The notes below the pieces were generated by a model, which saw nothing but the letters and a program-made list of their open reading frames with translations, was not told the origin of the DNA and ran no database searches. 19,293 bases of DNA from an uncultured Holosporaceae bacterium (GTDB lineage Bacteria; Pseudomonadota; Alphaproteobacteria; CAISOG01). Shown piece after piece: positions 1 through 6,084 of the stretch (positions within the stretch are counted from its first letter, which is position 1; each line of letters starts with the position of its first letter). The position numbers were made by a program, and so were the translations under genes. The DNA lies in assembly GCA_903887035.1 (NCBI GenBank), contig CAISOG010000055.1, positions 1 through 19,293 of the forward strand, written 5' to 3'.

Positions 1-516
1 GAGGCCGATTTGGGGCCGATTGATATTTTGATAAACAACGCGGGCATCACCCGCGACGGCTTTTTGCACAAAATGACCCCTGACCAGTGGGCGGCGGTGC
101 TGATCACCAACCTAAACTCTTGCTTTAACATGAGCCGTCAGGTGATTGAGGGGATGCGCGCCCGCAGCTATGGCCGCATCATCAACATCGCCTCCATCAA
201 CGGCCAAAAGGGGCAGGTTGGCCAAACCAACTACGGCGCGGCCAAGGCGGGGGTTATCGGCTTTACCAAGGCCTTGGCGTTGGAATCGGCCAGCAAGGGG
301 ATTACGGTTAACGCCATTGCCCCAGGCTATATCAACACCGAAATGGTTGCCGCCGTCCAACCCGAAGTGCTGCAAAAGGTGATTGCAGCCATCCCCGCTG
401 GTCGGTTGGGCATGGCTGAGGAATTGGCGCACGCCGTGCTGTTTCTGGTTGATGATCGTGCCGCCTTTGTCAACGGTGAAACGCTGTCAATCAACGGTGG
501 CCAATACATGGCCTAA
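1..516 (+). CDS. phaB: Acetoacetyl-CoA reductase (PhaB-type SDR), 5' end missing
   Basis: This is the C-terminal part of a short-chain dehydrogenase; the reading frame is open from base 1 and the N-terminal NADP-binding GxxxGxG lies outside the window. Visible are the NNAG motif (NNAGITRDG), the active-site Ser in INIASINGQKGQ, the catalytic YxxxK in NYGAAKAG, the PGYINTEMV segment and an NGGQYMA end. The sequence INGQKGQxGQTNY is typical of PhaB and separates it from FabG. PhaB reduces acetoacetyl-CoA to (R)-3-hydroxybutyryl-CoA with NADPH in the cytoplasm, for polyhydroxybutyrate synthesis. phaA would be expected upstream, outside the window. FabG is the alternative, but I favour PhaB. Confidence 0.88.
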   Translation, partial: EADLGPIDILINNAGITRDGFLHKMTPDQWAAVLITNLNSCFNMSRQVIEGMRARSYGRIINIASINGQKGQVGQTNYGAAKAGVIGFTKALALESASKGITVNAIAPGYINTEMVAAVQPEVLQKVIAAIPAGRLGMAEELAHAVLFLVDDRAAFVNGETLSINGGQYMA

Positions 517-576
517 CGCCTGTTGGTCAGTGCCCCCCACTCCACCCCCATTCTCCAATCATCTGAGGAGCCAAAG

Positions 577-1287
577 ATGTCATACACCAGTGCCCAGCAG
601 CCGCAACAGGAGGCTGGTTTTCGCACCCTGTATCATTTCCCGCTGTGCCCCTTTTCCCGCAAGGTACGGTTGGTTTTGGGCGAAAAGCGGTTGCCGGTTG
701 GGTTAGAGGTGGAATCCTATTGGCAACGGCGCCCCGAATTTCTGGCCATCAACCCCGCTGGCCAAGTGCCGGTGATGATTGAGGCCAATGACCAACCGGT
801 GGTGGGCAGTCAGGCGATTGTGGAGTATTTGGAGGAGTTGGAATCGACCCCCAGCCTGTTGGGGCAGACGCTGGGCGAACGCGCCGAAACCCGCCGCCTA
901 ATCAGCTGGTTTGATGAAAAATTTAACAGCGAGGTGACCAAAAATCTGCTGGGTGAGCGGATTATTAAGCGCTTTTCTGGCATGGGGGAGCCTGATTCGA
1001 CCGCCATTCGCGCTGGCCGTGAAAACATTCTGTACCATCTGCACTATATCGCCTATCTGGCCGAACGGCGTAACTGGCTGGCGGGCGATCATTTCAGCGT
1101 GGCCGATTGTGCCGCCGCCGCCCATCTGTCGGTGTTGGACTATATCGGCGATGTTCCCTGGGATCGCCAATTGGCGGCCAAGGATTGGTATGTTCGGGTC
1201 AAATCACGCCCATCGTTCCGCACCCTGTTGCAAGATCGCCTGTCGGGGCTGCCGCCTGTTGCCCATTATGTTGAGCTGGATAGCTAG
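577..1287 (+). CDS. Glutathione S-transferase family protein
   Basis: A protein of 236 residues with a thioredoxin-like N-terminal domain (about 14-90) and a helical C-terminal domain (about 95-225). The N-terminal part carries LYHFPLCPFSRKVRLVLGEK, where CPFS occupies the active-site region, and NPAGQVPVM with the conserved cis-Pro that binds glutathione. GSQAIVEYLEE is the usual third glutathione-contact segment (S/AxAIxxYL). I chose ATG 577 because GAGGAG at 565-570 is a good ribosome site; an in-frame TTG at 523 would add 18 unconserved residues. The gene lies 60 bp after phaB on the same strand and converges on the CDF gene. The substrate cannot be told; maleylacetoacetate-isomerase-like or detoxifying roles are both possible. 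Its stop codon lies inside the 16-bp repeat at 1281. Confidence 0.88.
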   Translation: MSYTSAQQPQQEAGFRTLYHFPLCPFSRKVRLVLGEKRLPVGLEVESYWQRRPEFLAINPAGQVPVMIEANDQPVVGSQAIVEYLEELESTPSLLGQTLGERAETRRLISWFDEKFNSEVTKNLLGERIIKRFSGMGEPDSTAIRAGRENILYHLHYIAYLAERRNWLAGDHFSVADCAAAAHLSVLDYIGDVPWDRQLAAKDWYVRVKSRPSFRTLLQDRLSGLPPVAHYVELDS

Positions 1288-1296
1288 AGCATTTTC
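1281..1296. repeat. 16-bp intergenic element, copy 1 (TAGCTAGAGCATTTTC)
   Basis: Identical over 16 bases to 3440-3455. It sits at the convergent junction of the GST and CDF genes and contains the GST stop codon (TAG at 1285-1287). The AGAGCATTTTC core resembles the start of an intergenic repeat that I recall from many alphaproteobacterial genomes; that link is from memory. Confidence 0.6.
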
Positions 1297-1303
1297 GCTT
1301 TGG

Positions 1304-1326
1304 CCGTCATACTTTAACCGTCATAC
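1304..1326. repeat. Short direct repeat CCGTCATAC x2 at the CDF 3' end
   Basis: CCGTCATAC occurs at 1304-1312 and again at 1318-1326, with a period of 14. The second copy contains the reverse complement of the last codon (GTA) and the stop (TGA) of the CDF gene. The first copy lies just past that stop, out of frame by 14 bases. It looks like a small local duplication of the gene end. Confidence 0.5.
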
Positions 1327-2289
1327 CCTAGCCATGTCGGGAATGGTTTCCACCCCCACCGGATCCTGGTGGATAATAATCTCCGCCTGGGGAAACAGCT
1401 GCCGCAACGCCTCCTCCACCTGATCGCTCAGGGCGTGCGCCTGGTACAAACTTAGCTGGCCATCCATTTCCAGATGCATTTGGATAAAGCGATCCGCGCC
1501 CGCCATACGGGTTTTCAGATCGTGCAGGCTGGCCACCCCGCCATGCTGTTGCACCGTTTGCACGATTAAGGCGCGTTCGTTATCGGGCAGTTCGCGATCC
1601 ATCAGCATGTCCATCGCGCTGCGGCCAATGTGCCAGGCGCTGCGCAGCAGCACCAGGGCAATGCCCAACCCCATCACCCCGTCCAACCACCACCAACCCA
1701 GCCATTCGGTCACCACAAAGGCGGCCAGCACCGCCAAATTGATCCCCAAATCGGCTTGGTAATGCAGGGAATCGGCCTTAACCGCCACCGAATGGGTTTG
1801 CTGATAGACCCACCGTTGCAACAGCACCAACCCACCGGTCAGCACGCAGGCCGCCGCCATCACCGCCATCCCCACCCCAACATGGCTAAGCGGCACAGGG
1901 TTGGTCAGCTGATGCACCGCCTGCACCGCGACCAACACGCTGGTACCGACAACAAAACCCGCCTGTGCCAGGGCGGCAATCGGCTCCGCCTTGCCATGAC
2001 CAAAGCGATGCTCCTCATCGGGGGGGGCGGCGGCGGCGCGAATCGCCCAAAAGGTCACGGCGGAGGCCACCAGATCCAACAGCGAATCGGCCAAACTGGC
2101 CAACATACCAATCGAATCGGTCAGCATCCAGGTTAACAGCTTGGCCACAATCATGCTGGTTGCCACCACCAGACTGGCGATGCTGGCCAACCGCATCAGC
2201 CGTTGGCGCGCCTGTCCACGAACGGGGGGGCTATGGCGGGCGGCGCTTGCTGCTGGCGCAGAGGCCTTATGGATGTGCGGCGCGGTCAT
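1321..2289 (-). CDS. Cation diffusion facilitator (FieF/YiiP-like metal efflux)
   Basis: A 322-residue inner-membrane CDF transporter. It exports divalent metal (Zn, Fe, Mn or Cd) in exchange for protons. Membrane segments cover about 32-220, followed by a cytoplasmic ferredoxin-like domain (about 225-312). The tetrahedral transport site is intact: D68 and D72 in SLADSLLDL, and H176 and D180 in SLHYQAD. This DD-HD set fits the Zn/Fe-type FieF class, as does the conserved FGHGKAE loop at 96-102. The N-terminal 30 residues are Ala/Pro-rich and unconserved. ATG 2289 follows an AGGAAAG ribosome site that begins right after the pdxH stop, so the gene is very likely co-transcribed and perhaps translationally coupled with pdxH. 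I assign no gene symbol because the metal is unknown. Confidence 0.92.
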   Translation of the reverse strand: MTAPHIHKASAPAASAARHSPPVRGQARQRLMRLASIASLVVATSMIVAKLLTWMLTDSIGMLASLADSLLDLVASAVTFWAIRAAAAPPDEEHRFGHGKAEPIAALAQAGFVVGTSVLVAVQAVHQLTNPVPLSHVGVGMAVMAAACVLTGGLVLLQRWVYQQTHSVAVKADSLHYQADLGINLAVLAAFVVTEWLGWWWLDGVMGLGIALVLLRSAWHIGRSAMDMLMDRELPDNERALIVQTVQQHGGVASLHDLKTRMAGADRFIQMHLEMDGQLSLYQAHALSDQVEEALRQLFPQAEIIIHQDPVGVETIPDMARV

Positions 2290-2301
2290 GGTGTCTTTCC
2301 T

Positions 2302-2928
2302 TTACGGATACAGCAGGCTGCATTGCCAGGCCGATGCCGCCTCAGCATACCCATCACGGGTGAAGACCAGGCGGTCATGCAGGCGGGCGGGCTGTTCCTG
2401 CCAAAATTCATAGGCTTGCGGGCGCAGGCGATAGCCATGCCAATGGGGGGGGCGCGGCACGGGTTGGTCGGCAAACTGCTGATCAAACTGGCTCATGCGC
2501 TGTTCCAACTCTTGTCGGCTGGACAACTGGGCGGATTGCTGGCTGGCCCAGGCGCCGATTTGGCTTTGGCGTGGCCGTCCGCGGAAATAGGCATCGGATT
2601 CTTCCTCACTGGTGGCGCTGACCACCCCCTCAATCCGAATTTGACGGCTGATTGGTTGCCGCCAGTAAAACAACAGCGCGGCATGGGGATTGGCAGCCAA
2701 TTCCTGCCCCTTACGGCTGTGGCTGTTGCTGTAAAACACATAGCCGTCGGCATCATGACCACGCAGCAGCACCATGCGGGCAATCGGCCGCGCCGCCAGC
2801 TGGCGCCCTGCCGCCGCCGTGGCCAACGTTACCGCTTCGGGATGAATCGGCTCGGCCGCACTGGCCAACGCAAACCACTCTTTAAAAAGTTGGTAAGGAT
2901 CGCTATGGTCGGTATGATCAGAAAACAT
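2302..2928 (-). CDS. pdxH: Pyridoxine/pyridoxamine 5'-phosphate oxidase
   Basis: A 208-residue FMN enzyme that oxidises PNP or PMP to pyridoxal 5'-phosphate, the last step of de novo and salvage vitamin B6 synthesis, in the cytoplasm. The FMN-binding segment RMVLLRGHDADGYVFYSN, the SRKGQEL loop, RPRQSQIGAWASQQS and the C-terminal EFWQ...RLHDRL are all present, and the protein ends in the usual LxxLxP form (SLLYP). I chose ATG 2928 because AAGAGGAACC gives a clear ribosome site and the protein then starts MFSDHTDHSDPY; an upstream in-frame start would add 10 residues across the ribosome site. The CDF gene follows 12 bp after the stop. The start overlaps an ATG on the other strand (CATG palindrome), and bamE is divergent. 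Confidence 0.96.
   Translation of the reverse strand: MFSDHTDHSDPYQLFKEWFALASAAEPIHPEAVTLATAAAGRQLAARPIARMVLLRGHDADGYVFYSNSHSRKGQELAANPHAALLFYWRQPISRQIRIEGVVSATSEEESDAYFRGRPRQSQIGAWASQQSAQLSSRQELEQRMSQFDQQFADQPVPRPPHWHGYRLRPQAYEFWQEQPARLHDRLVFTRDGYAEAASAWQCSLLYP
2890..2918 (+). promoter_or_regulatory. Candidate sigma-70 promoter for bamE, inside the pdxH 5' coding region
   Basis: TTGGTA at 2890-2895 and TATGAT at 2913-2918 are separated by 17 bases. Both are close to the consensus, and the TTG start of bamE is 53 bp downstream. It lies within the first codons of the divergent pdxH gene, so the two transcripts would overlap at their 5' ends. This is a match by eye only. Confidence 0.35.
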
Positions 2929-2971
2929 GGTGGTTCCTCTTTTAAAAAATTGCAGCAAAAAGGTCGCTCTC

Positions 2972-3442
2972 TTGTCTCAACCGTATCTTAGCCTTACCAA
3001 ACACACCCTACAGTCGGCAAGCATTGCCGGCCTGCTGCTGCTTAGTGCCGCGTGCAGCCCCAACATCCAACAGCGCGGCAACCCCGTTGATGCCGCAAAG
3101 CTAAGCCAGCTTGCGATTGGCACCAGCAAAAAGTTAGAGGTGCAATCCCTGTTAGGCAGCCCCACCTATGAATCGCCCTTCACCAACAACTGGTATTACG
3201 CCACCACCACCCAACGCTACAGCGCTTTTTTCCGCCCCCAAACCACTGAGGCGGCGGTGGTCAGCATCGGTTTTGACCCTGAGGGGGTGGTGACCTCTAT
3301 CGACACCCAAACCCCCGAACAGGCCGACAAGGTTGAGGCAAGCAATCGTAAGATTGAAACGCTTGGGGAAAAACCCCCCATCATTCAGCAGCTGTTCGGC
3401 AATGTCGGGAAATATGTTAAGCCGAAAAATGCGAATCCATAG
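2972..3442 (+). CDS. bamE: Outer-membrane protein assembly factor BamE (SmpA/OmlA lipoprotein)
   Basis: A 156-residue outer-membrane lipoprotein. It is a small accessory subunit of the BAM complex, which inserts beta-barrel proteins. Starting at TTG 2972 gives a normal lipoprotein signal (positively charged start, hydrophobic SIAGLLLLSAAC) with the lipobox LSAAC and the lipidated Cys at residue 28. AAAAAGG lies 10-15 bases upstream of that TTG. An in-frame ATG at 2927 is possible, but it would lengthen the signal and has a poor ribosome site. The SmpA/OmlA domain follows: a KLSQLAIGTSKKLEVQSLLGSP helix-turn segment, NNWYYATTTQRYSAFFRP, and VVSIGFDPEGVVTSID. The C-terminal extension KPPIIQQLFGNVGKYV is the kind seen in alphaproteobacterial members. 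The stop codon comes from the 16-bp repeat at 3440. Confidence 0.9.
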   Translation: MSQPYLSLTKHTLQSASIAGLLLLSAACSPNIQQRGNPVDAAKLSQLAIGTSKKLEVQSLLGSPTYESPFTNNWYYATTTQRYSAFFRPQTTEAAVVSIGFDPEGVVTSIDTQTPEQADKVEASNRKIETLGEKPPIIQQLFGNVGKYVKPKNANP

Positions 3443-3455
3443 CTAGAGCATTTTC
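3440..3455. repeat. 16-bp intergenic element, copy 2 (TAGCTAGAGCATTTTC)
   Basis: Identical to 1281-1296. It lies in the 24-bp gap between the convergent bamE and MAPEG genes. The first TAG (3440-3442) is the bamE stop, whereas in copy 1 the second TAG is used. The two TAGs, offset by four bases, give stops in two frames. Confidence 0.6.
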
Positions 3456-3466
3456 CATTTAGCCCG

Positions 3467-4003
3467 CTACAGCAGGACTCTGGCCACCCCAATCATCGCC
3501 ATCAGCCATAACAAAGCGCTGGCCACCACCGCCACCAAAAAGCCTGGAATGCGTTTTTGAACGGTTGGCGACCGATAATAGCCATTTGCATAAACCAAAC
3601 GCCCCCCAACCCACAGCATCCCTAATAAGGCCGCCAGCTTCGCCGAGCCGTAAAAACTGGCCAGCCATAGGGCGGGCAGAAAGAACACCAACTGTTCCAG
3701 CGTGTTTTGCTGCACCCGAAAAAACCGTTCAAAGTCGGCATTACCAGTGGTTTGCGGGGCGGGCACGTTAAAGCGCCCGCGGGCGCGGCCAACATTCAGC
3801 GTTACCAGCAGATACACCGCCAAGGCCAACAGGGTGATAAGGCTGGGATAGGCCAATTGATCCAACCATTTGTCAAGGGCGGCATTGGCGTTAAGGGCGG
3901 TAGCGGCGGCCAAATCGGCGGCGGTAGCCACCGTGTTGGTTGCGGCGCTGGTTACAGCGCTAGCGGCGGCATCGGTGGTGCTTTCGGCAATCGTCGGATC
4001 CAT
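3467..4003 (-). CDS. MAPEG family membrane protein
   Basis: A 178-residue inner-membrane protein with about four hydrophobic segments: LAYPSLITLLALAVYLLVTL (near 51-70), LVFFLPALWLASFY, LAALLGMLWVGGRLVYANGY and FLVAVVASALLWLMAMIGVA. The RVQQNTLEQLVFFLPALW segment and the GRLVYANGYY turn are hallmarks of the MAPEG family (microsomal glutathione transferase/eicosanoid synthase relatives); the bacterial members have no settled function. The first 45 residues are an Ala/Thr/Asn-rich, membrane-free extension that most MAPEG proteins lack. ATG 4003 follows an AAGGAA site. It lies 48 bp after mlaC on the same strand, so it may be read from the mla transcript, but I infer no functional link beyond the shared membrane location. 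Confidence 0.85.
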   Translation of the reverse strand: MDPTIAESTTDAAASAVTSAATNTVATAADLAAATALNANAALDKWLDQLAYPSLITLLALAVYLLVTLNVGRARGRFNVPAPQTTGNADFERFFRVQQNTLEQLVFFLPALWLASFYGSAKLAALLGMLWVGGRLVYANGYYRSPTVQKRIPGFLVAVVASALLWLMAMIGVARVLL

Positions 4004-4051
4004 GCGTGGTTCCTTTCTTTGAGGGATGGTTAAGCGGTTAGCGGATTGGCG

Positions 4052-4795
4052 TTACGGCCGATCCAGCCGTTGTTGCAACTCGGCAATCAAAGCATCCAAA
4101 CTGCCGCCATTGCGTTGAATTAGCGCCAGATATTCGTTGCGCTGGGTCACGCTCATGCTGACCCCCTCCACCACCAAGTCGATGACGCGATATTGGCCAT
4201 CCGCCCCCTGGCTTAGGCGCCAATCAATCTCTACCGCTGGCTCAGCGTTACGGTTCAGCACCGTTCGCACCACACTGCCGCCCACTTGCGGCATCGGCTG
4301 GCTGCCCTGTACGGTCAGGGTTTCGCCATGATAGCCAGCAAAGCGGCGGGCATAGGTACGCACCAACACCTCACGGAACAGATCGCGAAAGGCTCCCCGT
4401 TGCGCCTCGGTCGCCACCCGCCAATAGGAACTCAGGACAAAGCGGGCAATGGTTAAATCATCGAAAGAGGATAAAAACAGCTCGCGAAAGCGCGCCTCGC
4501 GATCGGCATCGCTGATCCCCGATGCGGTTAACGAGCTAATCGCCCGCTGGCTTAGGCCGTTGACAAAATTTTCGGGCGTGTTGGGCAGGGGGGCTTTGGT
4601 GGGCGCACCAGTAGCCGCACCAGTTTTGTCGGCGCCCTTATCCGCTGGCTTATTGGTTTTTGGCGCGGGAGCAGCAACAGCCCCCCCACCACTGGCAGCA
4701 GGATCCGCCTGCGCAGAGGGGGCGCCCCCCCCGCAAACAGCCAGCAGCATCACAAGCATGACGGCCGAAAGGCGATGATGACGCTGCATGATCAT
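4052..4795 (-). CDS. mlaC: MlaC/Ttg2D phospholipid-binding periplasmic protein
   Basis: A 247-residue exported protein. The N-terminus (RHHRLSAVMLVMLLAVCGGG) is a signal peptide with a likely signal-peptidase I site after SAQA. It is followed by a Pro/Lys/Thr/Gly-rich linker (about 35-70), then the MlaC domain: FRELFLSSFDDLTIARFVLSSYWR, AFRDLFREVLVRTYARRF, and a late VIDLVVEGVSMSVTQRNEY segment with the conserved V-x-G-V-S. MlaC ferries phospholipids across the periplasm between the outer-membrane MlaA complex and the inner-membrane MlaFEDB transporter. ATG 4795 overlaps the mlaA stop as ATGA, and AGGGG sits a few bases upstream, so translation is coupled to mlaA. The mlaFED genes are not adjacent. 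Confidence 0.9.
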   Translation of the reverse strand: MIMQRHHRLSAVMLVMLLAVCGGGAPSAQADPAASGGGAVAAPAPKTNKPADKGADKTGAATGAPTKAPLPNTPENFVNGLSQRAISSLTASGISDADREARFRELFLSSFDDLTIARFVLSSYWRVATEAQRGAFRDLFREVLVRTYARRFAGYHGETLTVQGSQPMPQVGGSVVRTVLNRNAEPAVEIDWRLSQGADGQYRVIDLVVEGVSMSVTQRNEYLALIQRNGGSLDALIAELQQRLDRP

Positions 4796-5754
4796 GGTTT
4801 AACCCCTATGGCTTTGCCATTTTGGTTGGGATTGGTGCCTGCCCCCCGCTCCTGCTCCTCCTGCTGAAACTGTTGCCAGGCATCCGCGCCAGCATCGGTT
4901 GCGCCCTTATCGTCACCCACCAAATGCGCCCGCCGTTGCAGGTAAAAGCTTTTAAAGGTGGTATAGGGGTCAACCGAAGTTGCAAAGGTATCGTCGATAA
5001 AGCCCATATTTTGGGCGCGGAAATCAATGCCCATGGTCGCGTAACGCGCCCCCTGCCAACTCATGCGGCTTTGCTGCGGAAACAGGGTTTCTGGCACCGG
5101 ATCGGCCACCATATCGACTCCCCCGCCCAGGGCATCGCGCAGATCGGACGGCCCCATCAGGGGCAGCACCAGATAGGGGCCCGTTCCCACCCCATAATGC
5201 CCCAAGGTCTGACCAAAATCGGCATCGACCTTGGTAATGCCAAAATCGCTGGCTGGGTCAAACAGTCCGCCCGCCCCCAACACCGTGTTGGTCAAGAAAC
5301 GGCCAAACACATGGCCAGCATCGCTGAACCTGCCCTGCAACAGGCTGTTCACAAAATCGACGGGCGCACCCAAATTGCTGATAAAATTGCGGACACTGTC
5401 GCGCACCCCATCGGGCACCGCGGTTTGATAGCCGCGCGCCAGCGGCCGAATCACCGCAATATCCAGGCCACGATTGACGGCGAAGATGCCGCGGTTCAAC
5501 CCCTCAAACGGGTCATCATCAGCAAATTCTTTGGCTACAGCCGCCGCCTGAGGCGCCGATAGGGGCTGACCATTGCGATCGGTGACCGCGCTGCCACTTT
5601 GACTGACCACCTGGCCACCATCTTTAGACTCAACTGCCGCCATCGCCTGCGTCCCAGCGGCCATCACCACCGCAACCGTCAGCCCCATCAGCATCAGGCC
5701 GCGCGCCATCGCCTGTTTGGCCGTATCCGAAAAAACCATGCCGTGTGCAATCAT
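4792..5754 (-). CDS. mlaA: MlaA/VacJ outer-membrane lipid-asymmetry protein
   Basis: A 320-residue protein that removes mislocalised phospholipids from the outer leaflet of the outer membrane and hands them to MlaC. The VacJ domain starts at DDDPFEGLNRGIFAVNRGLD and continues through PVDFVNSLLQGRF, GRFLTNTVLGAGGLFDPAS, the DFGQTLGHYGVGTGPYLVLP segment and GPSDLRDALG. I chose ATG 5754: AGGTG lies 8 bases upstream, whereas an in-frame TTG at 5784 has no such site. The signal region MARGLMLMGLTVAVVMAAGTQAMA ends in an AMA-A type cleavage site. The whole protein has no Cys, so it cannot be an ordinary lipoprotein as E. coli MlaA is. The C-terminus is an acidic/Gln-rich tail. It is the first gene of the minus-strand group mlaA-mlaC-MAPEG. 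Confidence 0.9.
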   Translation of the reverse strand: MIAHGMVFSDTAKQAMARGLMLMGLTVAVVMAAGTQAMAAVESKDGGQVVSQSGSAVTDRNGQPLSAPQAAAVAKEFADDDPFEGLNRGIFAVNRGLDIAVIRPLARGYQTAVPDGVRDSVRNFISNLGAPVDFVNSLLQGRFSDAGHVFGRFLTNTVLGAGGLFDPASDFGITKVDADFGQTLGHYGVGTGPYLVLPLMGPSDLRDALGGGVDMVADPVPETLFPQQSRMSWQGARYATMGIDFRAQNMGFIDDTFATSVDPYTTFKSFYLQRRAHLVGDDKGATDAGADAWQQFQQEEQERGAGTNPNQNGKAIGVKP

Positions 5755-6084
5755 TTGGGAAACACCTGGGTAAGAAGGTCGCAAAGAAAAGAATAGCCGA
5801 TGAAACCGACCTAAAGGAAATTTGTAAGGTTAATTCTTAAAATGCCCATGGCCAAAGCGCAAGTGCCTGTTGGCGCGCACCAAGAAAAAAACCGCCAAAA
5901 TTCCTATAGTCCGTTGGTTTTAGCGTCGCCGAAGATGCCTTAACATCTGGTAAAAATTGGCCACCACCCCCGTCCAAAATGCAGAAAACCATACCATAAT
6001 ATTCGCCAATTATTTTTGCCCCTCTTGGCCAGCCCGCCTATTTTTTTAAGGCAGCCCGCCCGCTTTGCTGATAGCCTTGCCGAC
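5755..6084. other. Non-coding divergent region between mlaA and tilS
   Basis: This 330-bp stretch must carry the start signals for mlaA (-) and tilS (+). It is visibly more AT-rich than its neighbours, with several A or T runs (for example near 5884-5890 and 6041-6047). I found no convincing open frame and no GC-stem-plus-T-run terminator. On the minus strand TTGCGC then TAAGAA with 17-base spacing (about 5837-5865) could drive mlaA, but the match is weak. A CATAAT hexamer at 5995-6000 has no matching -35 for tilS. Confidence 0.5.

Noticed and set aside
2203..2991. Plus-strand ORF (262 aa) opposite pdxH and the CDF start
   Set aside because: It covers two well-supported genes on the other strand and its protein has no motif.
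4822..5562. Long plus-strand ORF (246 aa) opposite mlaA
   Set aside because: The opposite strand encodes a clear MlaA domain; this frame is an antisense shadow without a recognisable family.
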